A stretch of DNA of 64,000 bases from contig CP134536.1 of NCBI GenBank assembly GCA_031826515.1, positions 2,120,001 to 2,184,000 on the forward strand, written 5' to 3'. The position numbers and the translations under genes are program-made. Shown here piece after piece: positions 7,798 to 17,730 of this stretch. The stretch comes from Flavobacteriaceae bacterium HL-DH10 (lineage in GTDB: Bacteria; Bacteroidota; Bacteroidia; Flavobacteriales; Flavobacteriaceae). Within the stretch, counting starts at the first letter, position 1. Each line of letters opens with the position of its first letter. Below the pieces are notes generated by a model, which had not been told where the DNA came from, did not search any database, and worked only from the letters and a program-made list of their open reading frames with translations.

Positions 7798-10197
7798 ATG
7801 GAATTAATAGTAAAATTTTTACCGTTGTTTGGAGTTCTTGCACTTGTATTTGTATTTATAAAAAGTGCTTGGGTAACTAAACAAGATCAAGGTGATGAAA
7901 AAATGATAAGAATTGCTAAAAACATTGCAGATGGTGCCATGTCTTTTCTTAAAGCAGAATACAAAATATTGTCAATTTTTGTAGTTGCAGTAGCTATCTT
8001 ATTATATTTTAAAGGAAATGCAGAAATGGGATCGAACGGTATGGTTGCTGTGTCATTTATAGTTGGTGCAATATGCTCTGCTTTGGCTGGTTTTATTGGT
8101 ATGAAAGTAGCAACTAAGGCTAACGTAAGAACAACTAGTGCAGCTAGAACTTCTTTAGGGAAAGCTTTAGAAGTCGCTTTTGCTGGAGGTGCTGTTATGG
8201 GATTGGGTGTTGTTGGTTTGGGCGTTTTAGGCTTGAGTGGTTTATTTATGATTTATCAAAACATATGGAGTGGCCCAGAGAATTTGTCGTTAGTACTTAA
8301 TGTGCTTTCTGGATTTTCACTTGGAGCATCGTCTATCGCTTTATTTGCACGTGTAGGTGGTGGTATTTATACTAAAGCGGCCGATGTAGGTGCCGATTTA
8401 GTTGGAAAAGTTGAAGCGGGTATTCCAGAAGATCATCCTCTTAACCCTGCAACTATTGCAGATAATGTTGGAGATAATGTTGGAGATGTTGCTGGAATGG
8501 GAGCCGATTTATTTGAATCTTACGTAGGTTCTATTATAGGAACTATGGTTTTAGGTGCTTTTATTATTACACCAGATTTTGCTGGTTTAGGTGCTGTTTA
8601 TTTACCCTTAGTTTTGGCTGCCGTAGGAATTATTATGTCAATTATAGGAACATTCTTTGTTCGCGTTAAAGATGGCGGAAATCCACAAACTGCATTAAAT
8701 ATTGGAGAATTTGGATCTGCAGGACTTATGGTTATAGCATCTTATTTTATAATTAATGCTTTAATACCAGAATCTGTAGAAGGTTTACCTTCTGGAGCAA
8801 TGGGTGTATTTTGGGCAACTATTGCAGGTTTAGTGGCAGGTTTAGCTGTTGGTAAAGTAACTGAATATTATACTGGTACAGGTAAAGGACCTGTAAACTC
8901 TATTGTTAGACAATCTGAAACAGGTGCGGCAACCAATATTATTGCTGGTTTAGGTATTGGAATGATGAGTACAGCAATTCCAATTTTATTAATAGCTGCA
9001 GCTATTTTAGTTTCTCATCATTTTGCAGGATTATATGGTATTGCTATTGCTGCCGTTGGTATGTTAGCAAATACAGGTATTCAACTAGCGGTTGATGCTT
9101 ACGGTCCAATTTCAGATAATGCTGGAGGTATAGCTGAAATGGCAGAATTACCTAGTGAAGTTCGTGAGCGTACCGATAAATTAGATGCTGTTGGTAATAC
9201 AACTGCTGCTATTGGTAAAGGTTTTGCTATTGCTTCTGCGGCGTTAACAGCTTTAGCTTTATTTGCTGCTTTTATGAAAACTGCTGGTGTAACAGCTATT
9301 GATGTATCTCAACCAGATATTATGGCAGGTTTGTTAGTTGGAGGTATGTTGCCATTTGTGTTTTCAGCCTTATCAATGAATGCCGTTGGTCGTGCTGCTA
9401 TGGCAATGATAGAAGAAGTACGTCGCCAATTTAGAGATATTCCTCAATTAAAAGCGGCTTTAGAAGTAATGAGAGCTGTTGATTCAGATATGTCTAAAGC
9501 GACAAAAGAGCAAAGAGCTATTTTTGATGCAGCAGATGGTTATGCCGAATATGACAAGTGTGTAGATATTTCAACAAAAGCTTCTATTAGAGAAATGGTA
9601 TTACCAGGTTTATTAGCTATTGCAGTTCCTGTTGCTGTTGGATTTATTGGAGGAGCAGAAATGCTTGGGGGCTTACTAGCAGGTGTTACTACTTGTGGTG
9701 TACTTATGGCTATTTTTCAATCGAATGCTGGTGGTGCTTGGGATAATGCGAAAAAAACTATAGAAGAACAAGGTAAAAAAGGTACCGATGCTCATAAAGC
9801 CGCTGTTGTTGGTGATACGGTAGGCGATCCTTTTAAAGATACTTCTGGGCCTTCTTTAAATATTTTATTAAAATTAATGTCGGTTGTAGCCTTGGTTATC
9901 GCGCCTAGTATTGCTTTAGATTCCGAAGTGGTTACAGCTTATGTTTCTGAAGGAAATGATACGGAGTTAGTAGCGATTTCTAAAGAAGTTAAAGTGGATA
10001 TGATTAATAATGAAGATGGTACTGTAAAAGCTGTAGTAACTACGGTAACTACTGAGAATGGTGAAAAATCGACGACTTATGAAACGTTTGAAGGTGCTGA
10101 AGCTGAAGTGAAAGCGGCTGTTGATGCTTTAAAATCAAACGATAAGATAGTTAGTGTAGAAGTGAAAAAAGATATTGAACAAGAGGTGATTAATTAA
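7798..10197 (+). CDS. hppA: Membrane-bound ion-translocating pyrophosphatase
   Basis: A 799-residue polytopic enzyme that couples pyrophosphate hydrolysis to H+ or Na+ export. The substrate-site motifs are present: [11 protein letters not shown] near residue 198, [20 protein letters not shown] near 220, and [19 protein letters not shown] near 676. [10 protein letters not shown] near 464 has Ala where K+-independent enzymes carry Lys, so a K+-dependent type is expected; H+ versus Na+ specificity cannot be settled by eye. After the last membrane helix there is an unusual soluble tail of about 92 residues, rich in Thr, Glu and Lys. It sits directly downstream of the soluble ppa but has its own region after a terminator. 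Confidence 0.95.
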   Translation: MELIVKFLPLFGVLALVFVFIKSAWVTKQDQGDEKMIRIAKNIADGAMSFLKAEYKILSIFVVAVAILLYFKGNAEMGSNGMVAVSFIVGAICSALAGFIGMKVATKANVRTTSAARTSLGKALEVAFAGGAVMGLGVVGLGVLGLSGLFMIYQNIWSGPENLSLVLNVLSGFSLGASSIALFARVGGGIYTKAADVGADLVGKVEAGIPEDHPLNPATIADNVGDNVGDVAGMGADLFESYVGSIIGTMVLGAFIITPDFAGLGAVYLPLVLAAVGIIMSIIGTFFVRVKDGGNPQTALNIGEFGSAGLMVIASYFIINALIPESVEGLPSGAMGVFWATIAGLVAGLAVGKVTEYYTGTGKGPVNSIVRQSETGAATNIIAGLGIGMMSTAIPILLIAAAILVSHHFAGLYGIAIAAVGMLANTGIQLAVDAYGPISDNAGGIAEMAELPSEVRERTDKLDAVGNTTAAIGKGFAIASAALTALALFAAFMKTAGVTAIDVSQPDIMAGLLVGGMLPFVFSALSMNAVGRAAMAMIEEVRRQFRDIPQLKAALEVMRAVDSDMSKATKEQRAIFDAADGYAEYDKCVDISTKASIREMVLPGLLAIAVPVAVGFIGGAEMLGGLLAGVTTCGVLMAIFQSNAGGAWDNAKKTIEEQGKKGTDAHKAAVVGDTVGDPFKDTSGPSLNILLKLMSVVALVIAPSIALDSEVVTAYVSEGNDTELVAISKEVKVDMINNEDGTVKAVVTTVTTENGEKSTTYETFEGAEAEVKAAVDALKSNDKIVSVEVKKDIEQEVIN

Positions 10198-10204
10198 GTC
10201 TCTT

Positions 10205-10261
10205 AAAACTATATACCAAAAAAACCACGCTATTAGCGTGGTTTTTTTGGTATATAGTTTT
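10205..10261. terminator. Bidirectional terminator with a 26-bp perfect stem
   Basis: Bases 10205-10230 are the exact reverse complement of 10236-10261, with the 5-base loop TATTA. The core GC pairs (CCACGC/GCGTGG) are flanked by A-run and T-run, so it can act in both directions, ending hppA and the convergent dNK/hypothetical transcript. Natural terminators seldom have 26 uninterrupted pairs. Confidence 0.85.
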
Positions 10262-10341
10262 GCGTTAAGGATAGAAGCGGCATCCTTTTGTTTTCTTTTA
10301 GAATAAAACGAACTTAAAAAAAAGTTTATGACTTTTTATGG

Positions 10342-10361
10342 ATTCCTGCCTTCGCAGGAAT
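10342..10361. repeat. REP-like hairpin (ATTCCTGC-CTTC-GCAGGAAT)
   Basis: A perfect 8-bp stem with a CTTC loop, followed by GACA, in the otherwise gene-free gap 10262-10438. It resembles the intergenic hairpins at 1181, 27872, 34596 and 34657. A further short hairpin (CCAAGC-TTTTTT-GCTTGG) lies near 10393-10410. No ORF or mobile-element gene is associated. Confidence 0.5.
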
Positions 10362-10438
10362 GACAAAACAAAAGATATAGCGAATAGCCTGACCAAGCTT
10401 TTTTGCTTGGGAACGCCATAATAAACATAATTTGTTAA

Positions 10439-11053
10439 TTAAAATAAGCCATTAATTTCGGCATCAATAGTATTTATAACGCTTCCTAAGTCTTCTGGGT
10501 TGTCTACAAAATCTAAATCGTCAACATCTATTATTAATAGTTTTCCTTTGGTATAGCCATGTATCCAGGCCTCATAACGTTCATTTAACCTGCTTAAATA
10601 ATCAATACTTATAGAGTTTTCGTAATCGCGTCCGCGTTTGTGTATTTGCTTTACTAAATTGGGTATGGTGCTGCGTAAGTAAATTAAAACATCGGGTCCT
10701 TTTACTAAAGATTCCATTAAATCGAAAAGTGATTTGTAGTTTTCATAATCACGATTGGTCATTAACCCCATAGCATGTAAATTGGGAGCAAAAATATGCG
10801 CATCTTCATAGATGGTCCTATCTTGAATAATGTCTTTACCACTTTGACGAATTTGTAAAACTTGACGAAACCTACTGTTTAGAAAGTACACTTGTAAATT
10901 AAAACTCCAACGCTCCATTTGATTGTAAAAATCGTCAAGATATGGGTTGTCTACAACATCTTCAAGTTGTGCTTCCCATTTATAATGTTTTGCTAGTAAT
11001 TTAGTGAGAGTTGTTTTTCCAGCTCCAATATTTCCGGCAATAGCAATATGCAT
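10439..11053 (-). CDS. Deoxynucleoside kinase
   Basis: A 204-residue P-loop kinase of the dCK/dGK family that phosphorylates salvaged deoxynucleosides. It starts MHIAIAGNIGAGKTT, so the Walker A loop (GNIGAGKT) is at residues 7-14. It has QDRTIYEDAHIF near 77 (the DRS/ERS-type catalytic motif, here DRT), LRSTIPNL near 126 and the arginine-rich lid KRGRDYE near 139. Length is typical for the bacterial short forms. Base specificity cannot be assigned. The upstream gene stops four bases before its ATG, so the two are probably co-transcribed; the strong terminator at 10205-10261 lies downstream. Confidence 0.9.
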   Translation of the reverse strand: MHIAIAGNIGAGKTTLTKLLAKHYKWEAQLEDVVDNPYLDDFYNQMERWSFNLQVYFLNSRFRQVLQIRQSGKDIIQDRTIYEDAHIFAPNLHAMGLMTNRDYENYKSLFDLMESLVKGPDVLIYLRSTIPNLVKQIHKRGRDYENSISIDYLSRLNERYEAWIHGYTKGKLLIIDVDDLDFVDNPEDLGSVINTIDAEINGLF

Positions 11054-11057
11054 AATC

Positions 11058-11837
11058 TCAGATGGTTTTTATTTTGTATTTGTAAATGGTTTCATTGTCG
11101 TAAATATACAAGGTTTCGTTGATTACAAAAAACTGTTTAATTAATAAATTTGGAGTTGATATAGGAATAGGGTTTCCTGTATTTTTTTTCAAATAGTATA
11201 ATGTGTTATCTTTTTTTAAAACAATATTTTGATTGCTTTCTGCTAAAGAGGTAAAACCATCGTTTTCCATTTTTTTTAATAAGCTTCCAAAATAATTATA
11301 TACATATAGATACTTTTTGGTGAGTAGCCAACAGGTATTGTAATTACTTTTTAAGTCTAAAACTTCGGTCTGGATAGGTAATGTTTGAGTTCTTGAGCTA
11401 TTTGTTTTATAATCGTAAAGTTCAAGTTGTTGTGTGTCTTGATTAAATATCCAAATGGTGTTGTCGTATCCTGTTGTAATATGAGAAACATTTTTATAAT
11501 CAGAAATGGTGTTGAAATCAATTTTAAATATTTCGGCTAGTCTATTGTCTAGAATGATAACCGTATTAAAATCTTTGTAAAAAAGATTGATTTTTAATGG
11601 GTTAAAAGGATTAGCGCTTTCTAGATTACCTAATTGTAAATTGTTATAGGTTATTGTTTTGTTTGTGTTTGCTTTATTGAAAATATTATTATTAATGTAG
11701 TATTGGGTGTTAAAATTGTCGACTGCAACAAGTGTTTCAACCTGAAGTGATGATTTTTTAATAAATATAGGCTCAATAATTTCTTGAGAAAAAATTGAAG
11801 ATGACAAAAATAAAAAGAAGTATACTAGATGTTGCAT
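11058..11837 (-). CDS. Secreted hypothetical protein, beta-propeller-like
   Basis: About 259 residues from the ATG at 11837, which opens a signal peptide (MQHLVYFFLFLSSSIFSQ); an earlier in-frame ATG at 11855 adds six charged residues and is less likely. The mature part is beta-rich and Asn/Tyr-rich, with repeating units such as NVSHITTGYDNTIWIFNQD and NQNIVLKKDNTLYYLKK that recall propeller blades. I do not recognise a named family. It probably resides in the periplasm or on the outer membrane. It lies four bases upstream of the deoxynucleoside kinase and is presumably in the same transcript, a pairing kept in many flavobacteria as far as I know, without a known functional link. Confidence 0.65.
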   Translation of the reverse strand: MQHLVYFFLFLSSSIFSQEIIEPIFIKKSSLQVETLVAVDNFNTQYYINNNIFNKANTNKTITYNNLQLGNLESANPFNPLKINLFYKDFNTVIILDNRLAEIFKIDFNTISDYKNVSHITTGYDNTIWIFNQDTQQLELYDYKTNSSRTQTLPIQTEVLDLKSNYNTCWLLTKKYLYVYNYFGSLLKKMENDGFTSLAESNQNIVLKKDNTLYYLKKNTGNPIPISTPNLLIKQFFVINETLYIYDNETIYKYKIKTI

Positions 11838-12005
11838 GCGACTAGAAAAATACAAAAATCAAACCAATTTATAGCATATTAGTTTTTTAGCAGCATTTAT
11901 TATTTTTTATGAACATTTTTACGCTTCATGATTAAACTAAGTCGTGTGATTTTAGTCTAAATACAATCTAAATATTAGTTTAATATCTAAAAAACATTAT
12001 TGTCT

Positions 12006-12879
12006 ATGCAATTCAATTCTTTAAAAACAGTAATAACGTGTTTATTGCTTTTTGTTTCCTTAGCTTCTTTTTCTCAAAATGATTTTCAAGGAAAAGCGTT
12101 CTATGAATCAAAAACCACCGTAGATATGAACAATTTTGGTGGTGGACAATTAAGCGAGGAACGTAAAAAACAAATTGCTGATCGTATGAAAGGCGCTTTA
12201 GAAAAAACTTTCATTTTAACTTTTAATCAATCAGAATCTGTATATAAAGAAGAAGAAAAATTAGAAGCGCCAGGACAAGGAGGCGGTATGCGTTTTGGAA
12301 TGATGACTGGAGCAGGAGGTACACAATATAAAAACGTAAAAGAGCAAAAGGTTTTAAAAGAACAAGATTTTTTTGGAAAACAGTTTTTAATAAATGATAG
12401 TTTACAAAAGTTAGAATGGGAATTAGGTGCCGAAACAAAAACTATTGGAAAATATACTTGCTTTAAAGCAACTGCAATTAAGACTGTTGAAGGTTTTGAT
12501 ATGACTCGTTTTAGAAGAAGAGATGACAATGAAAAACCAAAAGATTCTACAAATACTAAAAATGAAGAAACTAAAGATGCTGATGCTCCTAGAGAAATAG
12601 AGGTTACGGCTTGGTATACACCACAAATACCAATTAATCAAGGACCCGACGTGTATTGGGGTTTGCCTGGGTTAATTTTAGAAATTAGTGCCGATAGAAC
12701 CACTATTTTATGTTCTAAAATAATATTAAACCCTTCAGAAAAAGAAACCATAAAAGTGCCATCAAAAGGTAAAGAAGTTACTCAAAAGGAGTATGATGCC
12801 ATTGTAAAGAGAAAAAACTGAGGAAATGCGCGAGATGTTTAGGAGCCGCGGAGGTCGTGGGGGCGGAAGACCTAGGTAG
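12006..12879 (+). CDS. GLPGLI family protein, frameshifted near the C-terminus
   Basis: A secreted protein of unknown role with signal peptide (MQFNSLKTVITCLLLFVSLA, cleavage near SFSQ) and the name-giving motif YWGLPGLILEI near residue 213. Start is the ATG at 12006, two codons inside a TTG. The uninterrupted frame stops at 12821 (AIVKRKN). Deleting one base at 12811 (context AAGAGAAAAAAC) restores TEEMREMFRSRGGRGGGRPR and a stop at 12877-12879, the Arg/Gly-rich tail typical of the family, so the annotated span uses that corrected end. The 10-base context AAGAGAAAAA is the same as at the ppa lesion. It is followed 27 bases later by an outer-membrane barrel gene, its usual partner. Confidence 0.8.
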
Positions 12880-12906
12880 TAATTAAGTCAATCAATCTAA
12901 ATAAAA

Positions 12907-15618
12907 ATGAAAAAAACAGCCTTATTAATGCTGCTTTTAGTAGCTGGTTCTGCCTTTTCTCAAATAAAAATAGAAGGTGTTGTAAAGGACAGTATAGGAG
13001 AGCCGCTTGAGTTAGCAAATGTTATTGCCATAAACCAAGAAACTCAAAAATTAGATTCATACGGTATTACAAATTCAGATGGTCGCTATAAATTGTCCGT
13101 AGAAAAAAATACGAGTTACAAATTACAGGTGAGCTATATCGGTATGAAAACGGGACAAGAAGATATAAAAACGTTAGAGACCAATATTACTCAGGGTTTT
13201 TCATTACAAAATGATAATACTTTAGATGAAATTGAATTGGTTTACGAAATGCCAGTAACTATAAAAGGCGATACCATTGTTTATAATGCCGATTCTTTTA
13301 ATAAAGGAACAGAAAGAAAATTAGCTGATGTTCTTAAAAATTTACCAGGAGTTGAAATTAATGATGACGGACAAATAGAGGTTGAAGGAAAAACGGTTGG
13401 TAAAGTAATGGTTGATGGAAAAGATTTTTTTGATGGCGATTCTAAATTAGCCACAGAAAATATTCCTGCGAATGCCGTTGATAAAGTACAAGTACTTAAA
13501 AATTATGCTGAGGTTGGTCAGTTAAGTGGTGTCACTAATAATCAAGATAATATTGCCATTAATATTAAATTAAAAGAAGGTAAAAAGAATTTTTGGTTTG
13601 GTAATATCACAGCAGGAGGCGGAACGTCAGATAAAAACGAGCTGTATTTATTGCAACCAAAATTATTTTATTACAGTCCAGAATACAGTATTAATATTAT
13701 TACAGATTTAAATAATTTAGGAGAAGTCGCGTTTTCGCGTCGCGATTATTTCAATTTTACAGGTGGTTTTAGAAACCCGAGTCGAAGTAGCGGTACTAAT
13801 ATTAATTTGGGGAGTAATAATTTAGGGTTTTTAACAGCGCAAAACAATAGAGCTAAAGATATTAATACCAAGTTTGGAGCAGCTAATTTCAGCTGGTCGC
13901 CTAATAAAGCTTTAGATTTAAGCGGATTTGCTATTTTTTCTAATAGTAAAACCGAATTACAGGAAAATAGAGATATTCAATACACCAATAAAGATTTAGG
14001 AATTCCAGACGAAAGTACCGAAAGTAACACGTTACAGCGTAGTGATTTAGGTATGGTGAAATTATCGGCTAAATATAAACCGAACGTTAATAATCAATTA
14101 GATTATGATATTTTAGGTCGTATATCAAAAGAATCGCAGGATCAAGATTTTTTCTCTACAGTTAATGGTAGTATCGCTCAGTTAGAAAATTCAAGCCCAT
14201 ATAGTATTAACCAAAATTTAAACTATTACTATACGCTTAATGAAACGAATATTTTTGCTTTAGAAGTTCAACATTTATTACAAGATGAAGATCCGTTTTA
14301 TAATGCTATTTTAGAAGATAAAGATAATTATGAAGGAACTGCAAATAATTTAGGTTTAGACGGTGCTCAAATAGGCTATAATATTGGTCAAGATAAACGT
14401 GTAAAGTCTAATCAAATGGATACCAAGTTAGATTATTGGAATATACTGAATAATAAAAGTGATATTAATTTTACCGTTGGAACGATACTAAGTAGTCAAC
14501 AATTTGATTCTGATATTTTTCAGTTTTTAGATAATGATTCAAGGTTTAATCCAACTCCAACAATTAATGATGGATTAGACTTTAACGCTATTAAATATAA
14601 TTTTAGTGATATTTATTTAGGAGCTCATTACAGGCTGAAATCAGGAATTTTTACATTCACTCCAGGAGTTTCTGCCCATGCTTATAGTGCAAAAAACACT
14701 CAGTTTAATACCACAGTTACCGATAATTTTTTCAGATTATTACCCGATTTTAATATGCGTATGCAGTTGAAAAAGAGTGAGCAAATAACTTTAAATTACC
14801 GTATGCAAACTCAATTTACAGATGTTTCCAAGTTCGCTCAAGGTTTGGTGTTAAACAGTTATAGTTCTTTGTTTTCGGGTAGTCCAGATTTAGAAAGCGC
14901 GCTATCTCATAACGTAAACCTGTCTTATTTCAGTTTTAATATGTTTAATTATACGAATGTTTTTGCAAGTCTTAATTACAATAAAAGTATAGATAATATT
15001 AGAAACACATCTATTTTTGAACCAGGAAGTGTTGTGCGAGTTAGTTCGCCTTTTAATTCTGGATTTGCTGATGAAAGTGCCAGTGCTAATGCAAGATTTC
15101 AGCGAACTTTTGGTAAATTAAGAGCTTCGGTAAGAGGAAATTTAAATTACTCTAAGTTTAACCAGTTTGTTCAAAATGTACAATCTGTGAGTGAGAGTTT
15201 TTCTCAAACCTATAGAACTGAATTACGAACAAATTTTAAAACAGCACCTAATATTGAATTAGGGTATCGTTATACTATTCAGGATAATAATCAAGGAAAT
15301 AGAGACTCTAAGTTTTATACAAAATCGCCATCGGTAGAATTTGATGCACTTATATTTAAATCATTTACATTAAAATCTGATTACTCCTATAATAATTTTA
15401 GTGATAATGATAAAACCATTAATAGTTACGAATTTTGGAACGCCTCATTAGCTTACAGAAAGGATAAAGATGCTAAGTTAGAATACGAAATTAAAGCTAC
15501 TAACTTGTTCAATACCAAGGCTCAAAATAATACGAGTACAAGTGCGGTTTCGGTTAGTGCTACCGAGTATTTTATACAACCATTATTTGTCTCGTTTAGA
15601 TTGCGATACGAATTGTAA
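12907..15618 (+). CDS. TonB-dependent receptor-like outer membrane beta-barrel protein
   Basis: A 903-residue outer-membrane protein. It has a signal peptide (MKKTALLMLLLVAGSAFSQ), a carboxypeptidase-like regulatory domain (KIEGVVKDSIGEPLELANVI), and a plug-like region with VLKNLPGVEINDDGQIEVEG, KVMVDGKDFFDGD and NAVDKVQVLKNY, which is characteristic of the outer membrane beta-barrel family that travels with GLPGLI proteins. The rest is barrel strands ending in VSFRLRYEL. The substrate is unknown; peptide or metal export roles have been discussed for the family but nothing here decides it. It forms a pair with the GLPGLI gene upstream. Confidence 0.88.
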   Translation: MKKTALLMLLLVAGSAFSQIKIEGVVKDSIGEPLELANVIAINQETQKLDSYGITNSDGRYKLSVEKNTSYKLQVSYIGMKTGQEDIKTLETNITQGFSLQNDNTLDEIELVYEMPVTIKGDTIVYNADSFNKGTERKLADVLKNLPGVEINDDGQIEVEGKTVGKVMVDGKDFFDGDSKLATENIPANAVDKVQVLKNYAEVGQLSGVTNNQDNIAINIKLKEGKKNFWFGNITAGGGTSDKNELYLLQPKLFYYSPEYSINIITDLNNLGEVAFSRRDYFNFTGGFRNPSRSSGTNINLGSNNLGFLTAQNNRAKDINTKFGAANFSWSPNKALDLSGFAIFSNSKTELQENRDIQYTNKDLGIPDESTESNTLQRSDLGMVKLSAKYKPNVNNQLDYDILGRISKESQDQDFFSTVNGSIAQLENSSPYSINQNLNYYYTLNETNIFALEVQHLLQDEDPFYNAILEDKDNYEGTANNLGLDGAQIGYNIGQDKRVKSNQMDTKLDYWNILNNKSDINFTVGTILSSQQFDSDIFQFLDNDSRFNPTPTINDGLDFNAIKYNFSDIYLGAHYRLKSGIFTFTPGVSAHAYSAKNTQFNTTVTDNFFRLLPDFNMRMQLKKSEQITLNYRMQTQFTDVSKFAQGLVLNSYSSLFSGSPDLESALSHNVNLSYFSFNMFNYTNVFASLNYNKSIDNIRNTSIFEPGSVVRVSSPFNSGFADESASANARFQRTFGKLRASVRGNLNYSKFNQFVQNVQSVSESFSQTYRTELRTNFKTAPNIELGYRYTIQDNNQGNRDSKFYTKSPSVEFDALIFKSFTLKSDYSYNNFSDNDKTINSYEFWNASLAYRKDKDAKLEYEIKATNLFNTKAQNNTSTSAVSVSATEYFIQPLFVSFRLRYEL

Positions 15619-15635
15619 AAATTGCAAGTTTTATT

Positions 15636-15665
15636 TTGCATACTTAATAAACTATAATATATTTG
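15636..15665 (+). promoter_or_regulatory. Promoter of tRNA-Tyr (TTG, 19 bases, TATATTTG)
   Basis: TTG at 15636-15638, a 19-base spacer and TATATTTG at 15658-15665, ending 11 bases before the mature tRNA. A textbook match to the Bacteroidota promoter. Confidence 0.75.
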
Positions 15666-15676
15666 CCCTCGGTTTT

Positions 15677-15758
<82 letters not shown>

Positions 15759-15767
15759 CTTAAACTT

Positions 15768-15796
15768 AAAAAGTCTGCAATTATGCAGACTTTTTT
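15768..15796 (+). terminator. Intrinsic terminator after tRNA-Tyr
   Basis: AAAAAGTCTGCA (15768-15779), loop ATTA, TGCAGACTTTTT (15784-15795), with the T-run to 15796. The following gap to 16019 is without a convincing gene. Confidence 0.85.
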
Positions 15797-16019
15797 GATT
15801 TGTGATTTTAAAAGGTTCGTTTAACGTTTAAGCTATGAGTAGTGTGGAGGCAAGGAAACCTTTTTCGTTTCCGTCTACGCACGTAGCAAAAGCTTTTTGT
15901 TTTGGTTTATTTTTTTATCGTTAGAGAAAATCCTAAAGATTTTGCGGACATTTTAAATATACGCTTACTTTGGATTAAACACCAAACTCCGCATTATTTA
16001 TAGGTATTGTTGTAAAGCG

Positions 16020-16568
16020 TTATATTTTCATTGCCGCCATTTGTTTATATAAGAACTCTTGAATTTCTTGGTTATGTCTAGTTTTTGCAGTTCCACTAAT
16101 TCTTCCATTTTTTTCCATTTCCGATATTTCATCTTCCTTTTTTGGAAAAGGAAAGCGACCAGCCCAGCTAGTGTAACTTTGAAAATTGTTTAAAAGTTCA
16201 ATTTCTTTTTCAGACAACTCTATTTTATAATGGTTTACTATATCCATGTAACCATGACCATCGGTATTTTTTGATTTCCATTGATTCATAAATTCCTTAA
16301 ATGAAGAAATTTGACCACACAGAATATTGTCCTTTTCCTCAAATAAAGCTCTAGCTTTTAAAATTAATTCCAAACTAACTGCATACATAAGCATACTACC
16401 TCTAAACAAGCCAAGTGCATGAATTCGTTCATTTTGTTCCCTAATTTGCATAACTTCTTTTCCTTTTTCGAACGAATCATCAGCAGCAAGTTTTAGACTT
16501 AAAGCGTGTTCTTCATAAGTTAACCATGAAAGTGAAGGCCTTATCTCGAAGTATTTTTTGATGCTCAA
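16020..16568 (-). CDS. Hypothetical protein, all-helical (HEPN-like?)
   Basis: A 182-residue, soluble, mostly helical protein that I do not recognise by name. Features are a helix with LMYAVSLELILKARALF near residue 62, GHGYMDIVNHYKIELSEKE near 104 and a conserved-looking SWAGRFPFPKK near 133. The order (LELxLKA helix, GH-x-L-type helix, WAGRxPxP) resembles HEPN-type proteins seen in accessory regions, but the RX4-6H ribonuclease motif is not evident, so this is only a suggestion. Start is the ATG at 16568. It is flanked by gene-poor sequence and preceded by the same promoter-leader module found upstream of the DUF6090 gene. It is probably accessory. Confidence 0.6.
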   Translation of the reverse strand: MSIKKYFEIRPSLSWLTYEEHALSLKLAADDSFEKGKEVMQIREQNERIHALGLFRGSMLMYAVSLELILKARALFEEKDNILCGQISSFKEFMNQWKSKNTDGHGYMDIVNHYKIELSEKEIELLNNFQSYTSWAGRFPFPKKEDEISEMEKNGRISGTAKTRHNQEIQEFLYKQMAAMKI

Positions 16569-16615
16569 TATTTTCTAAATTTTGGAATTGGTTTTAATTC
16601 TTTACAACTACGTTG

Positions 16616-16687
16616 ATATGAAATCGTTTTAATGTTTTTATATTATATGTCAAACGAAGTTAGCTATTTTTTTCTGACAAAGTCAAG
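16616..16687 (-). promoter_or_regulatory. Promoter-leader module, copy 2 (upstream of 16020-16568)
   Basis: On the minus strand: TTG at 16687-16685, a 22-base spacer, TAACTTCG at 16662-16655, then a leader including AACATTAAAACGATTTCATA. It is closely similar, element by element, to 6883-6815. The leader block lies about 48 bases before the start codon, compared with about 39 in copy 1. Confidence 0.55.
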
Positions 16688-16737
16688 TTGGGCAATACAA
16701 AAAGACTGCCACAATCTAGCTGTCTTTTTATGAGATA

Positions 16738-17694
16738 TTAAAGTTTTTTAGAAAGACCTGCTTCTGTCCGTTCAACTGGTTTAATGGTGCCATCTTCATT
16801 AAAATATAAATATTCAGCGCAAATTTTACGTTGCTTTTTATTGCAATCAAATTCGGTGTCTACCCATCGGTGGTAAAATAAAATCCACTGACCGTTAAAT
16901 TTAACAATAGAATGGTGATTGTTACTGGCGTTTTCCTCATTCATAATCTCTCCTTGGTATTTCCATGGACCTTTTGGTGAATTAGAAGTGTAGTAGGTGA
17001 GGACTCTATTATCTTCTGGCATGGTATAATAGTAAATGCCATTTCTTTTAAAAACCCAAGGACCTTCTCTTTTAGGTTTGTAGCCACCCATATCCATTTT
17101 ATAAAGTTCTCCTTTTACGCTAAGTAAATCGTCTGCCATTTCAGCAACTAAATAATCGCCACCACCATTAAAATAGATATAACCTTTATCATCATCATCT
17201 ATAAAAAGACAAGGATCGTTTGCATAGGGCTCTGTCCAAAGTGGTTTTCCAATAGCATCTTTAAATGGACCTGTTGGTGAATCGCTCACAGCAATGCCTA
17301 AACCCATCCATTTGGTGCTGTTTTTAGGGTTTTTACGATCTTTAAACCCCGTTCCAACAGGAAAGCAGAAATAATATTTTCCGTTTTTATAAGCGGCATC
17401 TGGAGCCCAAGCAAAATTATCAGCCCATGATAAATCGTCAACTGAAAGACATGCACCATGGTCGGTCCAGTTTATTAAATCGCCAGACGAAAAAACATGC
17501 CAATCTTTCATCCAAAAGTCTTCTTGACAAGGCTCGTCATGAGACGCATATATATACATTTTGCCATCTTTCCATACGTGAGCCGATGGATCTGCCGTTA
17601 ATATGTCACTACCAAAATTTAATGGGTTTTGTGAGAAACATGTTGAGGTTAGTAATACATAAATCCATATTGTTTTAATTTTAAACAGTTTCAT
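16738..17694 (-). CDS. Secreted glycoside hydrolase family 43 protein
   Basis: A 318-residue five-bladed propeller hydrolase with a signal peptide (MKLFKIKTIWIYVLLTSTCFSQ). GH43 signatures: catalytic base Asp in LTADPSAHVW near residue 35, WAPDAAYKNGKYYF near 95, the pKa-modulating Asp in YANDPCLFIDDDD near 157, and a proposed catalytic acid Glu in KPKREGPWVFKRNGIYYY near 210. Members act on arabinoside or xyloside linkages of plant or algal polysaccharides. Exact specificity is not visible. It stands alone rather than inside a susC/susD locus, just downstream of the lipoprotein deformylase on the same strand. Confidence 0.88.
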   Translation of the reverse strand: MKLFKIKTIWIYVLLTSTCFSQNPLNFGSDILTADPSAHVWKDGKMYIYASHDEPCQEDFWMKDWHVFSSGDLINWTDHGACLSVDDLSWADNFAWAPDAAYKNGKYYFCFPVGTGFKDRKNPKNSTKWMGLGIAVSDSPTGPFKDAIGKPLWTEPYANDPCLFIDDDDKGYIYFNGGGDYLVAEMADDLLSVKGELYKMDMGGYKPKREGPWVFKRNGIYYYTMPEDNRVLTYYTSNSPKGPWKYQGEIMNEENASNNHHSIVKFNGQWILFYHRWVDTEFDCNKKQRKICAEYLYFNEDGTIKPVERTEAGLSKKL

Positions 17695-17730
17695 TTTATT
17701 TAATTTTAGTTGGTTTTGAAATTTAATAAA

